Shown: piece by piece, positions 50,563 through 58,499 of the stretch
Numbering within the stretch: position 1 is the stretch's first letter
Layout: every line of letters begins with the position of its first letter
From: JAFGCL01 sp964423835
Lineage (GTDB): Bacteria > Chloroflexota > Dehalococcoidia > UBA2247 > RBG-13-53-26
Length of the DNA stretch: 64,000 nt
Direction of reading: 5' to 3'
NCBI GenBank assembly: GCA_964423835.1
Contig: CAYRGJ010000011.1
Coordinates: 1-64,000, forward strand
The notes under the pieces: model-generated
What the model was told of the DNA's origin: nothing
Databases searched by the model: none
What the model saw: only the letters and a program-made list of their open reading frames with translations
Translations under genes and position numbers: made by a program

Positions 50563-53289
50563 CTATCCGGTGTACTCGAAGATGCGTATGTAAGGCACCT
50601 CGGCGCTGCTCGACCACCTCACCTTATCCACGGAGTCGTGGACCAGAGAGAAGCTGGTCAGGCCCTCCAGCGGGACGGGGCTGACGCGGGGATCGCTGCT
50701 GACGATGCTGTAGTTGCCTCCCGAGGAGGCTTTGGAGGCGACGAAGGCCTCCGCCGCGGCGTAGGAGTTGAAGGCCTGGGTCTGGGTGACCACCTTGTAC
50801 TCCCGTCCCTCCGCCATCCTCCTGGTCCAGGTGATGACCTTGCAGTCGCCGGGCGCCGGCGTCACTGCCCGGCCGTCAAACAGGTACATCCTTACCGACA
50901 GGCACCGGTAATACGACGGGTAGAAAAAGAGCGCGGGCGTGTACGACGCCGCCCCCTGCTGGTCCTCTGACTGCACCAGGAAGGTGTCCCAGTAGTCTTC
51001 GGTGGCCTTGCCGGTCTGGGCGAACGGCCCGTAGAACTTGAGATTGATGTTCATCAGCTGGTAGTCCAGGATGACGTACCGGCCGCCAAACTGGTCCATT
51101 ATCTTCGCCCCGTCGGCCTCGGTCTGGGCGATGAAGAACTCGCACACCGGCGGCAGGGCCCCGCCGGGGTTCTGGCAGGGAGGGCGGTGCCCAATGCGGG
51201 CAATCCAGTAGCCATAGTCCCACCAGGCCATGATGCCGTAGGCGTCGGGGAAGGCCGAGTAATCCAGCGGGGTCCGGTAGCGGGCGTAGTAGTAGTCGGG
51301 GTATTCGGCGCTGGGAAAGGGGTCCGGCGTGTTGTTCTTCAGCCACTCCAGCGATTCGCACCAGGCGTCGTGCGGCTCGTACCTGGGATTCGCCGGGTCC
51401 CGGTCAGCCGTGTACTGGGCCAGGTCGATGGGGGTGACCCACTGGGTACCGGCGCCCAGGTTCTGCTCCGTGTAGGGGACCACGGTGACCAGGCAGAACA
51501 TGCCGATGGCCACCACTGCCACGAAGGCGTAGGCCGGATTCAGGGGCGGCCGCGCGGCCCGGGGCTTCCGGCCTTTCTCCCGTTTGCGGACGGCATCCGG
51601 CGGCGCCGGGCGCGGCTCGGCCGTCAGGCCCTTCAGCCCCGCCAGGTACAGCAGGTACCAGCAGCCATACCCGGCCAGCACCGCGATGTTGACCACCAGG
51701 TAGTAGTTGAAGCGGCGCTGGGCCAGGGCCGCCAGCAGGATGATGGCGGTCCACACCAGCAGGAGGACCTTCTCCGGCTCCCGGCGCCGGACCACGAAGT
51801 AGCCCAGAAGGAGCAGCCCCAGGACCGCGAAGATGGTGGTGAATCCGTAGATGTTCCAGAAGGGAGCCAGGGTCCAGTGGCCGCCGCCCCCGGTCGTGCG
51901 CTCCCAGAGGAAAGGTATCATCTCCGAGACCGATGTCCCCGAGTTCCAGTCCAGGACCACGAAGTGCTCCGTGAACTGGTGGTACAGCGGCCGCTTCACC
52001 AGCCACAGGAGGAGGAAGGCCCCCAGCCCGGCCAGCAGCACCGTCGCCGGGTACAGCAGCGGGTACCCCTGGAGCCGCGCCAGCAGCGCCCTGGCCCACC
52101 CGGACCCGCCAGAGCCCTGCGGGACAGCCCGGCCTGACCCCTGCCCGGCGGCCTTGCCTGGGCCCTGCTGGGCAGCCTTACCTGGGCCCTGCTGGGCAGC
52201 CCTGCCTCCAGACGGAGGGACGTTCCCGGCGGCGGGCGCGGCCTTGCTCCGGGCTGCAGCCAAGCCCTTCCCCGGGGCCGCGGACCTCTTGTCCGCGGGG
52301 GTAAGGGCCCCGCCTCCGGCCATGAAACGGGAAAGGCCGAACAGGGCCGCCGGTATCAGGACGGCCAGGCCCAGGGCCGCCGTCACCTCCCCGCTCTGGC
52401 CCAGGATCACGAACACCAGCAGCGCCGGCAGGAAGGTGGCCACGCCCACCAGTCCCAGGTAATCGGTGGGGACCCGGCTGACGTGGTCGATGCAGAATTG
52501 GACCACGAAGAAGGCCGCCAGTATGAAGACAAACAGCAGCGCGCCTATCCAGCTGGCCATGAACAGCCCCAGGAAGAACCCTCCCAGGAGCGCGAAGGTC
52601 AGAGGCGCCGCCAGGCCGCTCGTCCGGGGGTGGCGCAGGTGCTGCCAGGTCAGGCGCTCCTTCCTGATACCCTTCAGGGCCAGCAGCAGGAACATCATGG
52701 CCGTGGTGGTGAAGAGCGTCTCCGCCACGTGGTGGTCTATGAAGCCCAGGATGGACCGGCCCAGGAACTCGCCGGGCATTATGGCCACCAGCAGGGCCGC
52801 GATCAGCCCCGCCCAGCGGCTGGCCAGGGTCTTGCCTATGAAGTAAACGGGGAAAATGGTCAGGGCGCCCATGACCGGCGGGAACAGGGCGGCCACTACA
52901 TCCACCGTGTGCGGGGTCGGCGAGCCCAGGCCAATGACCCAGATGACACCGGCCAGCAGGTAGTCGAAGAACGGCGCGATGAGGCTGGTGCTGCCTCCCC
53001 AGGGATAGAGGAGATAGGGGTCGGCCGAGGCCAGGTACGGGAAGTTGTGCGCCAGGTTGTCGATTATGCGCGCGTGCCAGTAGGCGTCGATCCCGGTGAA
53101 CTTCGACCACGTCCCGCCAAACACCACGTCGCTGGTGAAATGGATCCGCAGGTACAGGGCGGCGAAGAAGAACACCGACAACAGCAGCGCGATCAGCACC
53201 CGCTGCACCAAGGGCTTCCGCTGCACGGCGTTCAGGGAGACGATCAGGGCCCGCCTGGCGCCGGCGCCGATCTTGTTCAGGACTTCCAT
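50563..53289 (-). CDS. STT3/AglB-type oligosaccharyltransferase
   Basis: 908 residues. About twelve hydrophobic segments occupy residues 18-575, with the first-loop Asp motif FTGIDAYWHARI. The soluble C-terminal part carries WWDYGYWI, the WWDxG acceptor-sequon-binding motif. Such enzymes transfer lipid-linked glycans to Asn of exported proteins. A Gly/Gln/Pro low-complexity stretch (about residues 320-400) interrupts a loop. It is transcribed opposite to the preceding genes, directly after the lone receiver gene. Uncommon in bacteria but known in Chloroflexota and Deltaproteobacteria. Confidence 0.88.
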   Translation of the reverse strand: MEVLNKIGAGARRALIVSLNAVQRKPLVQRVLIALLLSVFFFAALYLRIHFTSDVVFGGTWSKFTGIDAYWHARIIDNLAHNFPYLASADPYLLYPWGGSTSLIAPFFDYLLAGVIWVIGLGSPTPHTVDVVAALFPPVMGALTIFPVYFIGKTLASRWAGLIAALLVAIMPGEFLGRSILGFIDHHVAETLFTTTAMMFLLLALKGIRKERLTWQHLRHPRTSGLAAPLTFALLGGFFLGLFMASWIGALLFVFILAAFFVVQFCIDHVSRVPTDYLGLVGVATFLPALLVFVILGQSGEVTAALGLAVLIPAALFGLSRFMAGGGALTPADKRSAAPGKGLAAARSKAAPAAGNVPPSGGRAAQQGPGKAAQQGPGKAAGQGSGRAVPQGSGGSGWARALLARLQGYPLLYPATVLLAGLGAFLLLWLVKRPLYHQFTEHFVVLDWNSGTSVSEMIPFLWERTTGGGGHWTLAPFWNIYGFTTIFAVLGLLLLGYFVVRRREPEKVLLLVWTAIILLAALAQRRFNYYLVVNIAVLAGYGCWYLLYLAGLKGLTAEPRPAPPDAVRKREKGRKPRAARPPLNPAYAFVAVVAIGMFCLVTVVPYTEQNLGAGTQWVTPIDLAQYTADRDPANPRYEPHDAWCESLEWLKNNTPDPFPSAEYPDYYYARYRTPLDYSAFPDAYGIMAWWDYGYWIARIGHRPPCQNPGGALPPVCEFFIAQTEADGAKIMDQFGGRYVILDYQLMNINLKFYGPFAQTGKATEDYWDTFLVQSEDQQGAASYTPALFFYPSYYRCLSVRMYLFDGRAVTPAPGDCKVITWTRRMAEGREYKVVTQTQAFNSYAAAEAFVASKASSGGNYSIVSSDPRVSPVPLEGLTSFSLVHDSVDKVRWSSSAEVPYIRIFEYTG

Positions 53290-53428
53290 ACCTTCACTTC
53301 CTCGCTTTCAACGCTGGGGAGACTATAGCAGACGGTGCACGCCGCAGCAAGGGAGGGCGCGGCTGCCTGACGGGCCGGGCTACTCCGCGCGCCCTGCGTC
53401 CGGGAGGACCGGCCGCCTCGCGGGCCTT

Positions 53429-53457
53429 TTGACGCTGCCCCCCGGCAAAGCTAGAAT
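53429..53457 (+). promoter_or_regulatory. Promoter of tRNA-Gly
   Basis: TTGACG (53,429-53,434), 17-bp spacer, TAGAAT (53,452-53,457), ending 11 nt before the tRNA 5' end. Confidence 0.7.
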
Positions 53458-53468
53458 GGATACCACGA

Positions 53469-53542
53469 GCGGGAGTAACTCAGGTTGGTAGAGTACCTGC
53501 CTTCCAAGCAGGCCGTCGCGGGTTCGAATCCCGTCTCCCGCT
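53469..53542 (+). tRNA. tRNA-Gly(TCC)
   Basis: Complete cloverleaf of 74 nt: acceptor GCGGGAG/CTCCCGC, D-arm, anticodon stem CCTGC-CTTCCAA-GCAGG with anticodon TCC, T-arm GCGGG-TTCGAAT-CCCGT. No CCA is encoded; the next bases are TAC. The copy of the 3' half at 62,375-62,417 is followed by CCA, so integration of the element removed an originally encoded CCA. Confidence 0.95.
53500..53542 (+). other. attL of the satellite-like element
   Basis: 43-bp identity with attR (62,375-62,417), from the anticodon loop to the end of the acceptor stem of tRNA-Gly(TCC). Confidence 0.95.
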
Positions 53543-53665
53543 TACCTCCCTCACAAAACAACCCCTAGCCCGATGTGGTACAATGCTTCACGAGCATCTG
53601 CCTGGACAAGTTTTTCGGGGCAAGTCGCTCCTGCACGATAAAAGGATGAAATGGAAGGGGGAAAC

Positions 53666-54574
53666 ATGGCAGTCGAAAACATCACCAGGGCAAGCGAGGT
53701 TTTTCTTGTGGACTCGTGGATGCTGGCACTCCGGGCCCAGAACTGCTCACCCAAGACCCAGCAGACCTACCTGGAGGCCCTGACCCAGCTCATCCGCTTC
53801 CTGGCCGCCAAGGGTATGCCAGTAGACCCGCACCGGATCACCCGGGAGTACCTGGACGCCTTCATGGCGGATCTGCTGGCCAAGTGGAAGCCCGGCACCG
53901 CCAACAACCGTTATCGGGGCCTCCAGCAGTATTTCAAGTGGCTAGTCGAGGAAGGCGAGATCAAGGTATCACCTATGGCCAGGATGCACCCGCCGAGGAT
54001 CCCGGAGCAACCCCCGCCCGTTCTCTCTGACGAGCAGATAGAGGCCATTCTGAAGACGTGCGCCGGCTCGGATTTCCGGTCTCGCCGGGACATGGCCGTT
54101 CTGCGGCTGCTACTGGACTCCGGGCTGCGGCGGGCGGAGCTGGCCGGCCTCACCCGGGAAGCGGTTGACCTCAAGAATCAGACGGTCAAGGTGGTCGGAA
54201 AGGGCGGCCGGGTCCGGGTGGTGCCATTCGGCAAGAAGGCCGCCAGGGACCTTGACCGATACCTGAGAGTCCGGGCCCAGCACCCGCGGGCCTCCGCGCC
54301 CCAGCTCTGGCTCGGACATGAGGGCCCCATGACACCCTCGGGAATCTCGCAGATAGTGAAGGACAGGGCGGCCCAGGCCGGCTTTGACGCCTTCACCCAC
54401 CAGCTCCGACATACCTTTGCCCACCTTTGGCTCAAGGACGACGGCAGCGAAGGCGATCTGATGCGGCTGGCCGGCTGGCGCTCCCGGACCATGCTGGGGC
54501 GATACGCGGCCAGTAAGGCGGACGAGCGGGCCAGGGAGGCCCATAAGCGGCTCAGCCCGGGCGATAGATACTAA
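53666..54574 (+). CDS. Tyrosine recombinase (integrase)
   Basis: 302 residues from ATG 53666 (GGGGGAAAC upstream; ATG at 53651 has no ribosome site). N-terminal SAM-like core-binding domain, then the catalytic domain with Arg in DSGLRRAELAGL, HQLRHTF (His-x2-Arg), AGWRS and the nucleophile Tyr in MLGRYA. All catalytic residues are present. It lies 124 nt from attL, the usual place, so it should be the enzyme that inserted this element into tRNA-Gly. Confidence 0.95.
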   Translation: MAVENITRASEVFLVDSWMLALRAQNCSPKTQQTYLEALTQLIRFLAAKGMPVDPHRITREYLDAFMADLLAKWKPGTANNRYRGLQQYFKWLVEEGEIKVSPMARMHPPRIPEQPPPVLSDEQIEAILKTCAGSDFRSRRDMAVLRLLLDSGLRRAELAGLTREAVDLKNQTVKVVGKGGRVRVVPFGKKAARDLDRYLRVRAQHPRASAPQLWLGHEGPMTPSGISQIVKDRAAQAGFDAFTHQLRHTFAHLWLKDDGSEGDLMRLAGWRSRTMLGRYAASKADERAREAHKRLSPGDRY

Positions 54575-54598
54575 GCGCGGGCGTACAGTAAGGATGGA

Positions 54599-55861
54599 AT
54601 GGTGGGCCAGAAGACGGTTCTAGACGTTCTACCAGAAGACCTCGAAACGCTACAAGAGGTCAACGCTATTCCTGAGCTCCGCCTCTTCTTTTGGAGTCTA
54701 GCAGGGAGAGACGCCAGGGCCTTCGTACGCTCTCGTAAGGAACTGACCAAGGGCCTATGCAACATGGCTATTGCCGGCGCAAGCCTCCTTCAACTTGCAG
54801 GCGACCCGCTGATACCGAGGTTCGACTTCCCCGCGAGGGGTTTCAGTGACGACCTTCTGAGTCTGTTGGGTACGCCCCGGCGCTACTACAAAGCCCTGGT
54901 CACTATCCACGCCTCAGAGTTGATACTCAAGAGGTTTGAGTTGCCGCCTACACTGGATGGACTGCTATCCTACCGTAGCGGCAAGAGAATGACAGCCGAG
55001 GACCTGCAACGCTATCGCGTGTTCGCACGCTCCTATCTCGTCCGTCACGGAGCGCCACGCCAGGCAAGGACAGCGGACCAGTTGCCGCCACCAGACGAGA
55101 ACGTGGCCATACGGAAGATTGTGGACGATAACCATAGGGTACTGCGGGCGTTGGCCAAGAAATACAGAGACCCCAAAGCATCCAGGGCGGAGTATGGCCT
55201 TGACCAAGGCCTTGTTGATGCACAGTCGGCGTTGTTTTCGGCCGTCCTGGCCTACCTGGAGAATGACCCGCCCCTCTCCAAGATCGTAGATGATGCCTTT
55301 GGCAAGGGGTTCAGATCATTCCTCAAGCAAGTGGCCGAGCACAAAGTGGTTGACGGTGTGAGGAAAGACACCCCGGAACTCACGAAGGACTTCAAGGCGG
55401 AACTCGAACGCGCCAAGCCCAAGACCAAGCTGGACAGGCTAGACGTACTTGAGCGAGTCAAGGACGAGTTCTACTCCGTTGACATGGGCAAGGACCGGAC
55501 CGGCAAGAGCAGATTCGAATCATTGGATGCCGCGATTGAGGACGGCGAGGGCAACACCTATGACCGTGGAGAGACGCTAGAAGACGAGATGCACTTTGAT
55601 AGCAATGGCAGCCGGGTGAATGACTACACGATGGAGCGTCGGGGGATGCTGAAAGAAGCGATAGCGGAAGCCGATCTAACCGAGAGAGAGCGCCTAGTTG
55701 CCGAACTGAAGTTGATAGAAATGGTGAATGACGAAGACGTGGCCGCGGCCCTCAAGAAGCGATTTGGCAAGGCCTTCTCGGGGGCGAACATTCGACAACT
55801 CACGAGTAGGGCAACTCTGAAGGTCTCCGCCATAGCAAGGTCGAAGCTGACGACGGACTAG
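54599..55861 (+). CDS. Sigma-factor-like protein of the element
   Basis: 420 residues, less GC-rich than its neighbours. The middle (about 215-265, AFGKGFRSFLKQVAEHKVVDGVR) resembles sigma-70 region 2, and the C-terminus (about 358-415, LTERERLVAELKLIEMVND...SGANIRQLTSRATLKVSAI) resembles region 4 with its HTH. The first 200 residues are unique, with helices and a DEN-rich linker. Redirecting RNA polymerase to element or helper-phage promoters is an inference. A clear terminator follows. It could also be a non-sigma HTH protein. Confidence 0.5.
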   Translation: MVGQKTVLDVLPEDLETLQEVNAIPELRLFFWSLAGRDARAFVRSRKELTKGLCNMAIAGASLLQLAGDPLIPRFDFPARGFSDDLLSLLGTPRRYYKALVTIHASELILKRFELPPTLDGLLSYRSGKRMTAEDLQRYRVFARSYLVRHGAPRQARTADQLPPPDENVAIRKIVDDNHRVLRALAKKYRDPKASRAEYGLDQGLVDAQSALFSAVLAYLENDPPLSKIVDDAFGKGFRSFLKQVAEHKVVDGVRKDTPELTKDFKAELERAKPKTKLDRLDVLERVKDEFYSVDMGKDRTGKSRFESLDAAIEDGEGNTYDRGETLEDEMHFDSNGSRVNDYTMERRGMLKEAIAEADLTERERLVAELKLIEMVNDEDVAAALKKRFGKAFSGANIRQLTSRATLKVSAIARSKLTTD

Positions 55862-55885
55862 ACTACACCGCAAACGAAGCCCCCT

Positions 55886-55925
55886 AGGGCGGGAGTGTAA
55901 CAGAACACCCCGCCCTCTTTCTTTT
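55886..55925 (+). terminator. Terminator after the sigma-like gene
   Basis: Stem AGGGCGGG / CCCGCCCT (55,886-55,893 and 55,909-55,916) followed by CTTTCTTTT. Confidence 0.8.
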
Positions 55926-55983
55926 CCGCAAAACGTCACAAAGTCCCGCCTTCTGCCGATAGGGATAGCAGAGGCTAAACGAA

Positions 55984-56244
55984 ATGCATAGGAGACGGGC
56001 AGAGGTGACAAAGATCTGGACGGAGCTCCGCTACGGAACAGAGAAGAACAGCATCAGACTAGCGAAATCGGCGGACCCAGAGGTCATAACTGCTTTCAGG
56101 GATCGGGCCCTAGAGCAAGCCCGCAAGGACGCACGAGAGAGCAGGGGCCTGGACCCCATCATCCACTCTGAGGACAAGGCGGAACTCACCCGACTGCAAA
56201 GGCTGTTCAGCCTGATATCCCCTCCGGCGGAGGCCTGTCGTTGA
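55984..56244 (+). CDS. Small basic helical protein
   Basis: 86 residues, ATG after a GAGG. Helical with Arg/Lys-rich N-terminus (MHRRRAEVTKIW) and an ARKDARESRG segment; no motif recognised. Its TGA overlaps the TTG of the next gene, which supports it. First gene of the replication cluster. Confidence 0.5.
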   Translation: MHRRRAEVTKIWTELRYGTEKNSIRLAKSADPEVITAFRDRALEQARKDARESRGLDPIIHSEDKAELTRLQRLFSLISPPAEACR

Positions 56245-56543
56245 CGTTTGACCCGAGCACGGCGAGGCTGGCGGGCCGGATCGGCGGCTACAAAAAGGCC
56301 GCCCGGTACCCTGCCGCCGATCTGACCCGCAGCGCCAGGGCCGGGTTCATGGCCAGGTTTGAGCCGAAGGATCCGGGCCTGGATGAGGCCGAACGCCAGC
56401 GGCGGACGATGGCCGCCTTCAAGGCTCATATGGCCTCCCTGGCCTTGAAATCATCTGTTGCCCGGAGGAAGAGGAATGGAAAAAAGGACCGAGATCTGCA
56501 ACTCCTGCACCGCCTGCGGCGGCCTGATGTCGGACCGCTGTGA
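56241..56543 (+). CDS. 100-residue basic protein
   Basis: TTG start overlapping the upstream stop. The first half (MTFDPSTARLAGRIGGYKKA) recalls small phage proteins with a Gly-Gly turn; the rest is Arg/Lys-rich. It overlaps the following gene by 68 nt out of frame, which is long; perhaps the true stop in the ancestor was earlier. Function unknown. Confidence 0.5.
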   Translation: MTFDPSTARLAGRIGGYKKAARYPAADLTRSARAGFMARFEPKDPGLDEAERQRRTMAAFKAHMASLALKSSVARRKRNGKKDRDLQLLHRLRRPDVGPL

Positions 56544-56715
56544 GCGATGTGACGACCAGTTCAGCGCCCTTGAGTTGCCCAGCGGCCTCTCGATGGAGAG
56601 CATCCAGGCGGACTCGCCGGCAGCCGTCCGGGCCCTGGTGCTCATCCAGATAGAGCGCCTGCGGGATGAGCTGCTCGGATATCTCCGGGATGATCTAGGG
56701 GACGTATTGCCATGA
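56476..56715 (+). CDS. Zinc-finger protein upstream of the Rep gene
   Basis: 79 residues; ATG after GGAGGAAGAGGA. Four Cys in two C-x2-C pairs (CNSCTACGG...CERCD) form a zinc ribbon at residues 9-26, followed by an acidic helical tail. Its TGA overlaps the Rep start (ATGA), so it is probably a replication or regulatory partner. Confidence 0.6.
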   Translation: MEKRTEICNSCTACGGLMSDRCERCDDQFSALELPSGLSMESIQADSPAAVRALVLIQIERLRDELLGYLRDDLGDVLP

Positions 56716-57923
56716 TGAGGCTGGACCAGTCTGGCCGCGTCTTCTGCGCCAGCTTTGACAACAATGGCCTGGTGGTCCGGGCCTCCCGGGTCCGCGAGCT
56801 GCCCAGCGGCGATTTCCGGGCCCTGCTGGAGGTCATGGACGGTGACGTGCCCCTCCACTCTTCGACGGTGAATCTGTGCACCGCCAGCGGCCGGCAGGCC
56901 GTGGTCCGGTCACTCAACGGCAGCCGGGACGATTGGCCCAATGTCATTGACCTGGCCTGCAGCAGCATAGTGCATCGGCTCATGCAAGGCAGCCCGGCCG
57001 AAGAGATCTGCAGCGAGAAGCCCGTAAGCCCCCTGCGGTATCTCCTGGACCCGTTCCTGCCCCTGGACCAGCCCACCATACTCTTTGGTAAGCCCGGCAG
57101 CACCAAGAGCTACCTGGCCCTGCTGTGGTGCATCCTGGTGCAGCTCCCGCACCCTGACAACCCCTTCGGCTGGGTCATGGGCAAGAAATGCGCCAACATC
57201 CTGTATGCCGATAACGAAACGTCCCGGGACACCATACACCGGCGTCTCCAGGAGCTGCTCCGCGGCATGGGGCTGCCGCCCCTCCATATCCACTACAAAC
57301 GCCTCTACGGATCCCTGCCGGCAGAGCAGGAGGACATACAGCGGGTCATCCTGGAGAAGGATATCCGCCTGGTGGTGGTGGACAGCGCCGGCAAGGGCTG
57401 CGGCGGCGATATCAACGCGGCCCAGCCGGTCAACGACTTCTTTACCGCCTTGAACCAGCTTGGGACTACTTCCCTGGTCATACACCATGAGCCGAAGGAC
57501 TCCCTGCTCCAGAAGGATAAGACACCGTACGGCAGCGCCTACTTTGAGGCCGGGGCCCGGTCAGTATGGCACGTCTCCCGCGGCCAGGGCACAGAAGATG
57601 AGTTCACCGTCATGCTCAAGCATTTGAAGGCCAACGACAGCGCCTTGCATCGGCCCATCGGCCTCCAGGCGAGGTTCAGCCAGGGCCCGGAAGGCAAAGC
57701 CGTTCGGTTCCAGCCCGCGGACCTCCGGGACAGCGAGTTCGCGCCGGCCCTGCCGCTCCGGGAACGTATCATCGGCCTGCTGCGGTCGGGCCCCATGTCG
57801 GGCCCGGAGATCGCGGCGGAGTTGGGTGTCAGCCCTGATATGGTCAGGGCCCGGCTCAACGATGGTAAGTCTCTGTTCGTCAAGGTCGGCCAGGGATGGG
57901 GGCTTAAGTCCTTTGAACACTAG
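56712..57923 (+). CDS. RepA-like replicative ATPase/helicase with C-terminal winged helix
   Basis: 403 residues. Walker A GKPGSTKS (about 129-136), an acidic Walker-B-like LVVVDSAG (about 219-226) and a conserved LVIHHEPKD (about 254-262) fit the hexameric RecA-fold RepA/DnaB-like ATPases. The last 60 residues (GPMSGPEIAAELGVSPDMVRARL) are a winged helix for DNA binding. The stop is followed within 5 nt by an array of CGTACA/TGTACG boxes, so it likely recognises that origin and unwinds it. Confidence 0.8.
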   Translation: MMRLDQSGRVFCASFDNNGLVVRASRVRELPSGDFRALLEVMDGDVPLHSSTVNLCTASGRQAVVRSLNGSRDDWPNVIDLACSSIVHRLMQGSPAEEICSEKPVSPLRYLLDPFLPLDQPTILFGKPGSTKSYLALLWCILVQLPHPDNPFGWVMGKKCANILYADNETSRDTIHRRLQELLRGMGLPPLHIHYKRLYGSLPAEQEDIQRVILEKDIRLVVVDSAGKGCGGDINAAQPVNDFFTALNQLGTTSLVIHHEPKDSLLQKDKTPYGSAYFEAGARSVWHVSRGQGTEDEFTVMLKHLKANDSALHRPIGLQARFSQGPEGKAVRFQPADLRDSEFAPALPLRERIIGLLRSGPMSGPEIAAELGVSPDMVRARLNDGKSLFVKVGQGWGLKSFEH

Positions 57924-57927
57924 ACAC

Positions 57928-58106
57928 CGTACAGCGTACACCGTACATCCCCCCCTAAAGGGGGGGGGAGGTGTACGTTCGGTCTGGAGTACGGGGTGTA
58001 CGTTGGGTGTACGTTGTGAGGGAAACGAGCGTGGGAACACTTCAAGGGTGTACGGGGTGTACGCTCCGGGTGTACGGTCCAGGGGGTGTACGCTCTTTAT
58101 GTCTAC
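57928..58106. other. Iteron array, probable replication origin
   Basis: Three CGTACA boxes spaced 7 bp (57,928; 57,935; 57,942), a C7-TAAA-G9 palindrome (57,949-57,968), then seven GTGTACG boxes on the plus strand (57,971; 57,996; 58,007; 58,048; 58,057; 58,070; 58,086). A more AT-rich stretch (about 58,095-58,140) follows, suitable for unwinding. It sits directly behind the RepA-like gene. Confidence 0.75.
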
Positions 58107-58491
58107 TCCTTATGTTAAGTTACCTCCATTCCATTCCTTACTCCGGCAGGCCAAAGCGGGGTCGGAGCTGGTCCCTTCGGCCCCGCGGCGGCTACCAGGC
58201 CGGGCGATGCGGGGTCTTTGCGTCACAGACCTCTCTCCATGTCAGCCAAAGCGGGGGAGGAACGGCTCCCCCGTGGAGGCCCTTCCCATGAAATTGAACA
58301 TGGGTCCAGGCAGCCCATGTTGTCTCCTTTGCTCTGGACAGGCGGCGGGGGCCGGTTCGACCACCCCCGCCAAGTGTCCACTCCGGGCCGGGGTCTACCA
58401 CCCGGAGAACACCGCCCCAGGCCGGCTTCGGCCACTTGGAGCACCCAGGGAGCGGCTGCCGAAGGACTCTGAATACGTAAGAAAGAGGTAG
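58099..58491 (+). CDS. Doubtful small ORF between origin and capsid gene
   Basis: An open frame of 130 codons begins at the end of the iteron array and ends 8 nt before the capsid gene. The product is Pro/Arg/Gly-rich with a few Cys (CCLLC) and there is no ribosome site before its ATG. A head-maturation protease or scaffold would be expected here but no such motif is visible. It may be non-coding spacer. Confidence 0.25.
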   Translation: MSTPYVKLPPFHSLLRQAKAGSELVPSAPRRLPGRAMRGLCVTDLSPCQPKRGRNGSPVEALPMKLNMGPGSPCCLLCSGQAAGAGSTTPAKCPLRAGVYHPENTAPGRLRPLGAPRERLPKDSEYVRKR

Positions 58492-58499
58492 ACAAGACA

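Noticed and set aside
58218..58472. Capsid protease or scaffold gene between the origin and the capsid gene
   Set aside because: No catalytic Ser/His motif in any frame; only a doubtful Pro/Arg-rich frame exists.
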